A stretch of DNA of 64,000 bases from Sphingomonas phyllosphaerae (GTDB taxonomy: Bacteria; Pseudomonadota; Alphaproteobacteria; Sphingomonadales; Sphingomonadaceae): NCBI RefSeq assembly GCF_029623345.1, contig NZ_JAPYKH010000008.1:1-64000 (forward strand), given 5' to 3'. This document shows positions 1 through 9,356 of this stretch, piece by piece. The stretch's first letter is position 1. Each line of letters begins with the position of its first letter. Position numbers and translations under genes: made by a program. The notes under the pieces were generated by a model, which was not told the origin of the DNA, searched no databases, and saw nothing but the letters and a program-made list of their open reading frames with translations.

Positions 1-1613
1 GATCCTTGCGATAGCAAGCCATTCAAAACCCCGGCCTCCGACAGGAAGCCGGGGTTTTTCTTGTTTGCAGCAAACCGCAGGATGCCGGCGAGGTCGCCCC
101 GCAGCACGATGCGCAGCTCGCCGTTCTCGGGGACGAGCGTCACCTGATCGACGAGCGTGCGGAACAGTTCCGCAGCCTCTGCGCGACCGTCTTCCGTTCG
201 GAGGCTGTCGTAGAGCTTCGCCACCCGCTGCCGGTACAGTTCCGCCATGTTCGGATGCAGCAGGGGCGGGGGCTCCTGCGCATCCGCAAGGAACGCCGTC
301 AGTTCGGCCTTCCGGCCCTCCAGAGTTTCGATCTTCGCCTTGAGCTTGAGGGGCGGAATGCCGGCCACGATCGCATCGATGGCCTTGTCCAGTTCACGAT
401 CGGTGCGCTCCAGCTCGCGGCGCTTGGCGCCGAGGTCGGCGCCACGCTCGATCCGCAGCCGGTTCACCGCGCGAGTGAATTCGGCACAGAACTCGCGGAA
501 TAGCTCCGGCTCCATCAGGTGCATGCGCAGCCGGCTCAGGATCGACGCTTCCAGCGCGTCGCGGCGGATGTTGACGCGGTTGTCGCAGGTCCCCTTGTTG
601 CGCGCCGTGGCGCAACCGAGCAGGTCCTTCGAGATCATCGCGTAGCCGCCACCGCAGCAACCACACTTTACCGGGCCGGCAAGCAGGTGCTTCGGCCGGC
701 GCCGTTCGTTGAGCGGGTTTGCACCCAGTTCGTCCGGCTCGTAGACGAGAGACCTCTGCCGAGCCTTCACTGTTTCCCATGTCTCCTGATCGACAATGCG
801 ATAGGCCGGCACGTCCTGCACGATCCACTCGCTCTCCGGGTTGAGCCGCGACACGCGCTTGCCCGTGTCGGGGTCCTTCACGTAGCGGAGCCGGTTCCAC
901 ACCAGCCGGCCGATATAGAGTTCGTTGTTGAGGATGCCGACGCCACGCTTCGGATTGCCGTGGATGGTAGACGGTCCCCATTGCGAACCCTGCGGCCCGG
1001 GCACGCTTTCGCGGTTCAGCTCGAACGCGATCGTGCGCGACGACTTGCCGGCGAGATAGTCCTTGAAGATCCGACGGACGACGGCAGCCTCGGCCTGATT
1101 GATCGTCCGGTCGCCGCGGATCGGCTGACCCTGGGCATCGAAGGTCTTCACCACATCGTAGCCGAAACACAGGCCGCCGCCGGACTTGCCGTCCTCGACC
1201 CGGCCGCGTAGGCCGCGGCGGATCTTGTCGGCCAGATCCTTGAGGTAGAGCGCGCCCATCGTGCCTTTGAGGCCGATGTGCAATTCGCTCACCTCGCCTT
1301 CGGACAGGGTGACGATCGCGATGCCGGCGAAGCGCATGCGCTTGTACAGGCCGGCGATGTCCTCCTGGTCGCGTGACAGCCGGTCGAGCGATTCGGTCAG
1401 GATCAGGTCGAAGCGCTTCCGCAAGCCGTCTGCGATCAACTCCTGCATGTCCGGCCGCAGCAACGACGCGCCGCAGATCGCGCGGTCGGTGTAGCTGTCG
1501 ATCACCGTCCAGCCTTCGCGCTCGGCGCGGGCCCGGCAGAGCCGGAGCTGGTCCTCGATCGAGGCGTCGCGCTGGTTGTCGGACGAGTAGCGAGCGTAGA
1601 GCGCGACCTTCAT
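1..1613 (-). CDS. Serine recombinase (resolvase/large recombinase family), partial
   Basis: Site-specific DNA recombinase of the large serine type. The frame opens at ATG 1613, preceded by a GAGGTGG ribosome-binding site, and stays open to the window edge, giving about 537 codons with no stop. The N-terminus (MKVALYARYSSDNQRDAS) carries the nucleophile serine in the resolvase motif YARYSSD. The resolvase domain covers about residues 1-150 (LTESLDRLSRDQED), followed by the Recombinase domain (about 160-280, with the sequence GILNNELYIGRLVWNRLRY), a zinc ribbon near residue 320 (CGCCGGGYAM then C and C further on), and a coiled-coil segment. These parts and the length fit a nearly complete phage- or island-type recombinase. 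Its C-terminus is encoded across a terminator hairpin, so the end has been supplied by the integration site. Family assignment is firm; the element it moves is not defined. Confidence 0.9.
   Translation of the reverse strand, partial: MKVALYARYSSDNQRDASIEDQLRLCRARAEREGWTVIDSYTDRAICGASLLRPDMQELIADGLRKRFDLILTESLDRLSRDQEDIAGLYKRMRFAGIAIVTLSEGEVSELHIGLKGTMGALYLKDLADKIRRGLRGRVEDGKSGGGLCFGYDVVKTFDAQGQPIRGDRTINQAEAAVVRRIFKDYLAGKSSRTIAFELNRESVPGPQGSQWGPSTIHGNPKRGVGILNNELYIGRLVWNRLRYVKDPDTGKRVSRLNPESEWIVQDVPAYRIVDQETWETVKARQRSLVYEPDELGANPLNERRRPKHLLAGPVKCGCCGGGYAMISKDLLGCATARNKGTCDNRVNIRRDALEASILSRLRMHLMEPELFREFCAEFTRAVNRLRIERGADLGAKRRELERTDRELDKAIDAIVAGIPPLKLKAKIETLEGRKAELTAFLADAQEPPPLLHPNMAELYRQRVAKLYDSLRTEDGRAEAAELFRTLVDQVTLVPENGELRIVLRGDLAGILRFAANKKNPGFLSEAGVLNGLLSQG
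27..59 (+). terminator. Rho-independent terminator-like hairpin
   Basis: A perfect 9-bp stem (AACCCCGGC at 27-35, GCCGGGGTT at 48-56) with a 12-nt loop is followed by a T run at 55-59, the classic shape of an intrinsic terminator read on the plus strand. The gene it would end lies to the left, outside the window. The recombinase frame on the minus strand stays open straight through it, so the hairpin probably belongs to the chromosomal gene next to which the recombinase element integrated. Confidence 0.7.
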
Positions 1614-1625
1614 GCGGCGACCACC

Positions 1626-1823
1626 TCAATCGATGAGGCGGTCGCGCGTCCGGCTGACCGTCTCGGCGTTGACGAATTCCCGCGCCGCCTGTCGGGCGAG
1701 GAGCCGGACGAGGGCGACGAGGCGGGGATCGGACGCAAGCGATACCGCGGGCGCAGGCGCAGTTCCAGGCCGTTCCGAGACCAGGCGGACAGTATCGGCC
1801 GTGATGTTTCGCTGCCTTGGCAA
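1626..1823 (-). CDS. Small protein preceding the recombinase, unknown function
   Basis: A 65-residue frame ends 12 nt before the recombinase ATG, in the same direction, so the two are probably co-transcribed and perhaps translationally coupled. No ATG is available in this frame between the upstream stop at about 1905 and the body of the ORF; TTG at 1823 is the best start. The product is basic, with a predicted helix rich in Arg/Ala/Leu (LVALVRLLARQAAREFVN) and no recognisable catalytic motif. Small ORFs like this often accompany this recombinase type; a DNA-binding or recombination-helper role would be a guess. Confidence 0.55.
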   Translation of the reverse strand: MPRQRNITADTVRLVSERPGTAPAPAVSLASDPRLVALVRLLARQAAREFVNAETVSRTRDRLID

Positions 1824-2107
1824 GGTTCGACCGCCGTTTCCACGCGCAGAATGGCGCGCGACGACGATGATGAGCCGAAATCTCCAGCAATCAAGAGCAT
1901 CATCTCAAGCATCTCAATGCATTATAGCGTAGTATGAAGGGCTTTATCGTGCTGCGGAAAGCGCGGCGTGGCGATAGCGCAGCAGAATGTAGTCTAAAAA
2001 AATTTTGTGAGCGGTCCTCTGGCCGGGCGGGCTCCTTCCGCCGCTGGTCGATGTCGGATGCTGCTCTTATAATTTGCCATCCGTCCCCATCGCTGCCGTT
2101 GAAGGAT

Positions 2108-2146
2108 CGTAGTGACATTGACACTACGGCATCGTGGGCATATTTG
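2108..2146 (+). promoter_or_regulatory. tacAT promoter with overlapping operator
   Basis: TTGACA at 2118-2123 is followed after exactly 17 bp by TATTTG at 2141-2146, a good sigma70-like promoter with the start expected near 2153. An inverted repeat, CGTAGTG (2108-2114) and CACTACG (2122-2128), overlaps the -35 box. DUF1778 antitoxins have ribbon-helix-helix N-termini and repress their own operons, so this is the likely autoregulatory site. The leader to the ATG at 2166 is only about 13 nt. Confidence 0.65.
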
Positions 2147-2165
2147 CGAGCAAAAAGGTCGAACC

Positions 2166-2944
<779 letters not shown>

Positions 2945-3072
2945 GACATTGTCTGGATGCAATGCAACGGTCGGCCGCACAGCACGAGAGCCACGCCAGC
3001 GACACTGCATGACATCTGCCAGACCTTGCGTCTTCGCTTGTGCTTGCCGGGGCGCGGCAACGTCAGAACTGC

Positions 3073-3425
3073 TCAAGGAGCGTTCAGCCATCTCTCCCGC
3101 AAGGCACGGCGGGCATAGTAGCTCACGATCAGATCCGCTCCGGCCCGCTTCATTGCCAGCAGGCTTTCACGGACCGTCTCACCCTCGTCAATGGCATTGG
3201 CTTCCGCCGCGAACCTGATCATCGCGTACTCGCCGCCGACCTGATAGCAGGCGAGGGGCAACAGCGTACGGTCCCGCAAGCGTGTGAGCACGTCCAGATA
3301 GGGAAGGCATGGCTTGACCATCAGGATGTCTGCGCCTTCGGCCTCATCGAGCAGCGATTCCAATAGGGCCTGCCGTCCGTTGGCGGCGTCCATCTGGTAG
3401 GAAAGCCGATTCCCTTTCAACTCAC
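3073..3425 (-). pseudogene. hemB: hemB 3' fragment (delta-aminolevulinic acid dehydratase)
   Basis: The minus-strand frame ending at 3073 encodes the C-terminal third of porphobilinogen synthase: [32 protein letters not shown] with the Schiff-base lysine of the VKP motif, [17 protein letters not shown], and [17 protein letters not shown]. Homology starts near 3425 (KGNRLSYQM). Everything upstream in the frame is unrelated and is antisense to the kinase fragment. The N-terminal two thirds, including the zinc/metal cysteines, are absent, so this is a remnant. The glycine after VKP is replaced by cysteine, and the last residues diverge from the usual end, which also fits decay. Confidence 0.85.
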
Positions 3426-3430
3426 AACCC

Positions 3431-4219
3431 GCCGCGCTCGCGGGTGCCATCGTCAACGCCGACCGCAACCAGTTCGAGAGTGCGGTGCTCAACCTCGTCA
3501 TCAACGCGCGTGACGCCATGCCCAGCGGCGGGACGCTGTCGCTCCTACCGGCGATCGTCGACGGCCTGCCCGCGGTGCGTGGTCACGGCGGTGCCGAGGG
3601 GCGTTTCGTCGCTCTGCGCGTCAGCGACACCGGCAGCGGCATAGCGCCCGATGTGCTGGAAAAGATCTTCGAGCCCTTTTTCACGACCAAGGAGGTCAAT
3701 CAGGGGACCGGACTGGGGCTCAGCCAGGTGCATGGTTTCGCCAAGCAGAGCGGGGGCGAGATCGACGTCCACAGCGAGCTCGGGATCGGAACGGCCTTCA
3801 CGCTCTATCTTCCGCTCGCCCGTGGTGTCGTTCCGGTCGCTGCGTCACCGTCACGGATCGACACGCGGCCGCTCCCGTTGCGTCGGGTCCTGCTGGTGGA
3901 GGACAATGAGGCGGTCGGGCAGTTCGCGCGCGGGCTGCTCGAGGAGCTCGGCCAGACCGTCACCTGGAGCTTGAACGGGGGGGCGGCACTCGAGCTGCTC
4001 GAACGCGCGCACGACGAGTTCGATCTCGTCTTCACCGACGTGATCATGCCGGGCATGAGCGGGCTCGATCTGGCGCGCGCGGTTCGGGCACGCTGGCCCG
4101 CGCTGCCCGTGATTCTGACCACCGGCTACAGCCACGCTTTGGCCGCCGAGCAGGATCATGGCTTCGCGCTGTTGCGTAAGCCCTACTCGCTCGACGGGCT
4201 CGCCGGCATCCTCGTCTGA
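3431..4219 (+). pseudogene. Hybrid histidine kinase 3' fragment (HATPase_c + receiver)
   Basis: The open frame carries the ATP-binding half of a histidine kinase: N box [12 protein letters not shown]1 box DTGSGIAPDV, F box FEPFFTT, G2 box GTGLGLSQVHGFAKQSGG. A complete receiver domain follows, with the acidic cluster LLVEDNEAV, phospho-acceptor in VFTDVIMPGMSG and the KPYS lysine. The sensor domains and the phospho-accepting histidine (HisKA) are missing: recognisable homology starts at about 3446 ([12 protein letters not shown]), within 25 bp of where the oppositely oriented hemB fragment starts. A GTG at 3485 could allow expression of a receiver-bearing stub, but a functional kinase is not possible. 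Confidence 0.85.
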
Positions 4220-4434
4220 CGGGTTCGCGCGTCCCGAAGGGTTAATCGCTCGTAGCCGTTGACGCTCGCCGACGTGCGGCGCAGCCTTCGCCCTCGTCTC
4301 ACCAGAACGCGACGGGACATGCGCGCGCCACGCTTCCTACGACCGATCGAGCCGCATCCGCAGCGGCGATCCCACCCCGCTGCGGCACGGCGAAGCGCCG
4401 CCCTCGCCGCAAGGTACGACGCGGGTCTCGGCGA

Positions 4435-4743
4435 ATGATCATTTGCTTCGATCCGTCTCGCGGCGTCGCCCCGGGGGCACCCCGGACGATGATCGTTCGC
4501 GCCGGCGAGTGGACGATCGCGATCGTCCGACGCGAGTCGTCGCTGGATCGGCGCGCGGCGCGCTGGGTGATCGCCGAGGCGTTCGGCTATCTCGCCGGCG
4601 ACGAGGGACTCGCCTTCGCCACCTTATTTCACGCGAGATGCTGGTTCATCTGCCGGCTCGCGCAATCCGGCCGATCGCTGCTGCGGGGTCAGACCGAGCC
4701 GGTGCCCCGATCGACCGCCGGTGGATCACGCGCCCTGCATTAA
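4435..4743 (+). CDS. Small hypothetical protein
   Basis: A 102-residue frame from ATG 4435 shows G/C-rich third positions over most of its length, which favours it over the competing frame at 4443-4814. The central part (MIVRAGEWTIAIVRRESSLD, then a helical AARWVIAEAFGYLA segment) looks protein-like; the last 30 residues look less so. There is no clear ribosome-binding site, no recognised domain and no partner gene. It follows the degraded kinase and may itself be a remnant. Confidence 0.35.
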   Translation: MIICFDPSRGVAPGAPRTMIVRAGEWTIAIVRRESSLDRRAARWVIAEAFGYLAGDEGLAFATLFHARCWFICRLAQSGRSLLRGQTEPVPRSTAGGSRALH

Positions 4744-5046
4744 TGCGGTCGAGCAAATTTCTACCACTTACGGAGTACCACCTTAATCAAAGTGGTGACC
4801 CAGATCATCTATGAAGAGACTTGCTACTCCGAGAGCTAACATGTGTGTGTAACAAGCGATTGTCCATACCGCCTCCGAAACGGTCATGGGATTACTCCGC
4901 CTGTCCTGATTTGGGTCAATTGTAACTTTGCCGCCGTTCACTTGTTCGCCCTCGAATTATATTACGTCGGCAGGGCGTGACATTGCACACATCGATCGTG
5001 GGGGCGGTGCGGGAGACACTGGACGATCGGCTCGTGGGGGGAGCAA
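4744..5046. promoter_or_regulatory. AT-richer intergenic region upstream of the LuxR-type regulator
   Basis: No gene is visible in these 303 bp, which are richer in A+T than the surroundings and probably hold the promoter of the regulator at 5047. A cluster of related half-sites is present: ACCACTT (4763-4769), ACCACCTT (4777-4784) and the inverted AAGTGGT (4790-4796), spaced about one to two helical turns apart. They could be an operator for a dimeric activator such as the LuxR-type product itself. A GGGGGAG ribosome-binding site lies just before 5047. Confidence 0.4.
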
Positions 5047-5772
5047 ATGAGCGGACGGATCGGCCTGTTGATTGTGTCGCCGAATGAGATCGAGGGCGAG
5101 GGACTGCGTCGACTGCTCGGGGGAGAGCGGTTCGACGTGATCGCTGTGGCACGCAGCTGCGCGGCAGCGTGCGATGCCGCCGTGCCCGATCTGGTGCTGC
5201 TGCGCGCACCGCCTGGCGAGGCGACGGGGATGTGCCGCGAGGCGCGCGCGCGCTGGCCGCAGGTTCGCCTCGCGGTGATGGCGCGGGCCTGCGAAAGCGC
5301 CGCCGTGGCGGAGGCGATCCAGGCGGGGGCGGACGGTTACCTCAGCATCGAGACATCGGTCGCGGGATTGACCGAGATGCTCAAGCTGATCGTGCTGGGC
5401 GAGAAGCTGGTGCCGTCGCAGGTGGTCAATGAGCTTGCCTCGCTGCGGCTGGAAGCGGGCACGGTGGAGCCCGAGATCGACCTGGGCGACGTCAACGTGT
5501 CCGAGCGCGAGCTCGAGATCCTGCAAGGGCTCATCCAGGGCGAGCCCAACAAGGTGATCTCGCGGCGGCTCTCGATCACCGAGGCGACCGTCAAGGTCCA
5601 CGTCAAGTCGATCCTGCGCAAGCTGCACGTGCTGAACCGCACCCAGGCTGCGGTCTGGGCGCTCAGCCGCGGGCTGGCGCAGCCGAGCGACGGCGCGGTG
5701 TCACCGCGCATCGCCGCGGCGGCCGAACCGCGCGCGCGCGATCGCGCGCCGACACACGAGATGCAGCTCTAA
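5047..5772 (+). CDS. LuxR/FixJ-type regulator with pseudo-receiver domain
   Basis: A 241-residue transcription factor. Residues 1-125 have the receiver fold, but the phospho-acceptor aspartate is replaced by arginine: the strand reads PDLVLLRAPPG where active receivers have LLD. The N-terminal acidic pair is also changed (IVSPNEIEG). The C-terminal LuxR-type helix-turn-helix is intact (about 150-210: SERELEILQGLIQGE, then VISRRLSITEATVKVHVKSI). It is therefore probably controlled by something other than aspartyl phosphorylation. The next gene, 19 bp downstream, encodes a polysaccharide co-polymerase/kinase, so a role in exopolysaccharide control is likely but inferred. Confidence 0.85.
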   Translation: MSGRIGLLIVSPNEIEGEGLRRLLGGERFDVIAVARSCAAACDAAVPDLVLLRAPPGEATGMCREARARWPQVRLAVMARACESAAVAEAIQAGADGYLSIETSVAGLTEMLKLIVLGEKLVPSQVVNELASLRLEAGTVEPEIDLGDVNVSERELEILQGLIQGEPNKVISRRLSITEATVKVHVKSILRKLHVLNRTQAAVWALSRGLAQPSDGAVSPRIAAAAEPRARDRAPTHEMQL

Positions 5773-5791
5773 AAAGCCGAAGGGGGCTCCG

Positions 5792-8134
5792 ATGCGCGAA
5801 CTCAGCACGCCCGGCCCGGCGCCGGCGATGATGCGTCACGGCGAGATCGACTCTGGCGAGGGAAGTGGGGGCGAGAGGAGCTGGAGCGAGCGCGACTGGA
5901 CGGATCCGCGCGCGGCGCATCCCGGTACCCGGTCAGGGTATCTCAACGTCGCCTCCATCGTGCGCATTCTTTACCGGCGCGCCGCGCTGATCGCGCTGGT
6001 GGTGCTGCTCGGCGTCGCGGCGGCGCTGTTCGTCGTGCTGCGGACTACGCCGGTGTATAGTGCGACCGCGACGATCATCGTCAAGCCCGACGACGCCAAT
6101 ACCAATGTCGCCGCCTTGCCGACCGCGATCGTGAGCCCCAGCCAGGAGACCGCGATCGAAACCAAGGTCGAGCTGCTCCAGTCGCGCAACCTGGCGCGCG
6201 AGGTGGCCGCGACGCTGCGCCTGGCGGATGATCCCGAGTTCGCGCCGCCGCGCGACGCCCGCCCGGGCCTGCTCGACCGGCTGCTCGGCTGGCTCAACCC
6301 GCCGAGCGTCACCGCCGCGGTCACGCCCAAGGCGATCGAGCGCGCGCGCAACGAGGCGGTGGTCGACCGGCTGATCGAGCGCCTCGACGTCAGCCGCGTC
6401 GCGCGATCGAGCATGATCAACATCACCGCTTCCTCCGCCGACCCGCGCAAGGCCGCGCAGATCGCCAATCGGGTCGCGGACACCTACATCAAGTCGCAGA
6501 TGGCGGAGTCGACTGACTCGCGCGTCGCCACGATCGATGATCTCAGCGCGCGCCTGGCGCAGTCGCGCGACGCCGCGGTGGCGGCGGACCGCGAGGTGGC
6601 CGCTTTCCGCAAGTCGCACGGCCTGCTCGTGTCGCAGCCCGAGCTCGGCGCTGCGGCGAGCGCGTCGCAGCTCGCCGGGCTGGTCGGCCAGACGCGGGCC
6701 GACGGTATCGCCGAGGCGCGCCGTGCGCTGGCGGGGGGCTCGGCCACCTCGCCGCTGCTTGCTGGCCTGCGCGAGCAGGAGGCAACGCTGGCGCGGCGCC
6801 AGAGCGAGCTCACCGGCTTCTACGGGCCGGGCTATCCCGAGGTCGCCAAGGTCAACGCCGAGATCGCCGCGCTGCACACACGGATCGATCAGGAGAGCGC
6901 ACGCATCCGCACCGACCTCGCCGCGCAGGCGGGAGCGAGTCAGGCGCGCGCCGCGGCGATGGCGGCGAGCGCGTCCGGCATCCGCGGCGCCGCGCTGGCG
7001 CAGGGCGCTGCCGCGGTGCAGCTGCGCGAGCTGGAGCGCCGGGCGGAGACCGCCAACGCGCTGTACAGCTCCGTGGCGGCGCTGCTCAACGGCAAGCTCA
7101 GTCTCGACCCGCAGACCAAGGCGGACATCGCGGTGGTGTCGCGCGCGCCGATCCCGGACTCGCCGAGTTCGCCGCTGCCCAAGCAGGCGCTCGGCATCGC
7201 GCTGCTCGCCTCGGCAGCGCTCGGCGCGGTGCTGGCGCTGGTCGTCGAGATGATGGACATCAAGCTGCGCACCGCCGAGCAGGTCGAGCGGCTGCTCGGC
7301 GTGCGCACGCTGGCGATGGTGCCCGACACGCGGCTGGAGGATGGTTCGGGCGCGGCGAGCCACGATCTCGTCAACCAGCGGCCGCGCTCGCGCTTCGCCG
7401 AGGCGATGCGCAACCTGCTGATCGAGCTGGAGGGGCGCCGCACCAGCCAGTCGCACGTGGTGGTGATCACCTCGCCGCTGGAGGCGGAGGGCAAGAACAC
7501 GATCGCCAAGAGCCTCGCCGCCACCGCGACGCGCGTCGACCAGCGTGTGGTGGTGGTCGACTTCGACCTGCGCCGTCCCGAGCTCGCGCTCGGCAGCGCC
7601 GCGCCGGGCGAGGTGCCGCAGACCGGCGTGGTCGCCTATCTCGCGGGCGACGCCTCGTTCGACCAGCTCAGCGTCTCGCACGAGGGGCAGCCGTTCGCCT
7701 CGCTCGGCGCGGGGCAGGCGCCGCTCGACCCCGGCGCGCTGCTGAGCTCGCCGCGACTGCCGCGCCTGATCGCGCAGCTGCGCGAGCACTATAGCCTCGT
7801 CATCCTCAACGCCCCGCCGATCCTGCCGGTGCGCGATGCCAAGATGCTCGCCGACGTGGCCGACTCGACGTTGCTGGTGCTGCGCTGGGGCAAGACCGAT
7901 CCCGAGGCGGCGCGGGTCGCGGTGCAGGTGTTCGGCCGCTCGATTACCGGCGCGGTGATCAACATGGTCGACGTCGCCGCGCATGCCGGGCGGCGCTACG
8001 GCGACATGATCCACCATGTCGCTCGCTCGTCGAGCTATTACGACCGCGCCATGCCGCGGCGCGGCTGGCGTCGCGTGAGCGGCGGCGCACGCCGGCTCGC
8101 GGCCAGCGCGGCGACGACGCTGCATCTGAACTGA
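5792..8134 (+). CDS. Wzc/GumC-like polysaccharide co-polymerase with BY-kinase domain
   Basis: Inner-membrane protein of 780 residues that should control chain length and export of an extracellular polysaccharide. It has a Wzz domain with first membrane helix at about residues 62-85, a long periplasmic coiled-coil part (about 200-450), a second helix near 460-485 after a PxxP-like SSPLPKQ segment, and a cytoplasmic P-loop kinase-like domain. The nucleotide site is unusual: Walker A reads EGKNTIAKSL (N where S/T is expected after GK), Walker A' reads VVVVDFDLRRPEL, and Walker B reads VILNAPP (N in place of D). The C-terminus has few tyrosines (a YGD and an SSYYD) instead of a long Tyr cluster. 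Catalysis may be weakened or lost. No glycosyltransferases or Wzx/Wzy genes are next to it. Confidence 0.88.
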   Translation: MRELSTPGPAPAMMRHGEIDSGEGSGGERSWSERDWTDPRAAHPGTRSGYLNVASIVRILYRRAALIALVVLLGVAAALFVVLRTTPVYSATATIIVKPDDANTNVAALPTAIVSPSQETAIETKVELLQSRNLAREVAATLRLADDPEFAPPRDARPGLLDRLLGWLNPPSVTAAVTPKAIERARNEAVVDRLIERLDVSRVARSSMINITASSADPRKAAQIANRVADTYIKSQMAESTDSRVATIDDLSARLAQSRDAAVAADREVAAFRKSHGLLVSQPELGAAASASQLAGLVGQTRADGIAEARRALAGGSATSPLLAGLREQEATLARRQSELTGFYGPGYPEVAKVNAEIAALHTRIDQESARIRTDLAAQAGASQARAAAMAASASGIRGAALAQGAAAVQLRELERRAETANALYSSVAALLNGKLSLDPQTKADIAVVSRAPIPDSPSSPLPKQALGIALLASAALGAVLALVVEMMDIKLRTAEQVERLLGVRTLAMVPDTRLEDGSGAASHDLVNQRPRSRFAEAMRNLLIELEGRRTSQSHVVVITSPLEAEGKNTIAKSLAATATRVDQRVVVVDFDLRRPELALGSAAPGEVPQTGVVAYLAGDASFDQLSVSHEGQPFASLGAGQAPLDPGALLSSPRLPRLIAQLREHYSLVILNAPPILPVRDAKMLADVADSTLLVLRWGKTDPEAARVAVQVFGRSITGAVINMVDVAAHAGRRYGDMIHHVARSSSYYDRAMPRRGWRRVSGGARRLAASAATTLHLN

Positions 8135-8183
8135 TCTCGCGACCAGGGAGGAGAGGGCTGCCTCAACCTGGGGCCGACCCGGC

Positions 8184-9356
8184 TCAGAAGCCCTCGGGCA
8201 GGTCGATCGCGCCGACCACCTCGCGGTAGCGCGCGATCGCGTAGCGGTCGGTCATGCCGGCGATGAAGTCCGCGATGTGGCGGGTGATGCCGGGCTCGTG
8301 CTCGGGAAGGCGCGCGCGCCACTCCTCCGGCAAGCGCGCCGGATCGTCGCGATAGGCCGCGAACAGCCCCGCGACCACCTGCGCGGCCGCGCCCGCCGCG
8401 GCGAGCTGGCGCGGGTGATGGTAGAGGTTGGCGTACATGAAGCGCTTCAGCTCGCGCTCGGCGGTCGCCATCGCCGGCGAGAAGGCGATCAGCGCCTGCC
8501 CCGCGGCGCGGACCTCCGCGACGTTCGTCACGCCGGCGGCACCGATCCGATGCCGCGACTCGGCGATGAGGTCGTTGACCATCGCGCCGATCTGGCTGCG
8601 GATCAGCTCGCCGGCGAGGCGCGCGCGCGGCACATCGGCGAAGCGAGCGGCGACCCGGTCCCACCCCTCGGCGACCAGCGGCACCGCCATGATCTGCTCG
8701 AGCGTGAGCAGACCGGCGCGCAGCCCGTCGTCGATGTCGTGATTGTCATAGGCGATGTCGTCGGCGAGCGCGGCGACCTGCGCCTCGAGCGAGGCATATG
8801 AATCGAGCGCGAGCGCGGCTTCCGCGTCCGCCTCGGCCAGTGCCCAGCCGGGGCGGCGCACCGGTCCGTTGTGCTTGGCCAGCCCCTCGAGCGTCTCCCA
8901 GGTGAGATTGAGACCGGGCCAGCGCGGATAGGGGCGCTCGATCCGCATCAGCGTCCGCAGCGTGTGGCCGTTATGGTCGAAGCCGCCGTGCGCGTGCGTC
9001 GCCGCGCGTAGCGCGTCCTCCCCGGCGTGGCCGAATGGCGGGTGGCCGATGTCGTGCGCGAGGCACAAGGCCTCGGTGAGGTCCTCGTTAAGCCCGAGCG
9101 TGCGCGCGATCGTGCGGCCGATCTGCGCCACCTCCAGGCTGTGAGTCAGCCGCACGCGGAAATGGTCGCCGTCGGGTGCGAGGAAGACCTGGGTCTTATG
9201 GCGCAGCCGGCGGAAGCTGATCGAGTGGATGATACGGTCACGGTCGCGCTGGAAGGCGTCGCGCGGGCCGCGGTCGCCCGAGTCCTCGCGGTGCAGCCGG
9301 CCGCGGCTGCACGCCGGGTCGGACGCCCAGCGCGCGCGATGGGGGGAGTCGCTCAC
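8184..9356 (-). CDS. dgt: Deoxyguanosinetriphosphate triphosphohydrolase-like protein
   Basis: HD-domain enzyme that hydrolyses dNTPs to deoxynucleoside and triphosphate. The 390-residue product has the family signatures [20 protein letters not shown], the [15 protein letters not shown] metal-binding histidine segment and the HD pair in [16 protein letters not shown], followed by [13 protein letters not shown]. Start GTG 9356 overlaps the stop of the preceding SPOR gene (GTGA), so the two are translationally coupled. The open frame continues further upstream, but that part is antisense-like translation of the SPOR gene. Length fits the type II Dgt subfamily. Confidence 0.93.
   Translation of the reverse strand: MSDSPHRARWASDPACSRGRLHREDSGDRGPRDAFQRDRDRIIHSISFRRLRHKTQVFLAPDGDHFRVRLTHSLEVAQIGRTIARTLGLNEDLTEALCLAHDIGHPPFGHAGEDALRAATHAHGGFDHNGHTLRTLMRIERPYPRWPGLNLTWETLEGLAKHNGPVRRPGWALAEADAEAALALDSYASLEAQVAALADDIAYDNHDIDDGLRAGLLTLEQIMAVPLVAEGWDRVAARFADVPRARLAGELIRSQIGAMVNDLIAESRHRIGAAGVTNVAEVRAAGQALIAFSPAMATAERELKRFMYANLYHHPRQLAAAGAAAQVVAGLFAAYRDDPARLPEEWRARLPEHEPGITRHIADFIAGMTDRYAIARYREVVGAIDLPEGF

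Noticed and set aside
4443..4814. Alternative 123-codon frame overlapping the small hypothetical gene at 4435
   Set aside because: Its composition is Arg-rich and third positions are less G/C-biased than in the 4435 frame; it reads like a shadow.
5933..8125. Long open frame on the minus strand opposite the polysaccharide co-polymerase gene
   Set aside because: Its translation is an Arg/Ala/His-rich low-complexity string typical of antisense frames in high-GC DNA, while the plus strand encodes clear Wzz and P-loop motifs.
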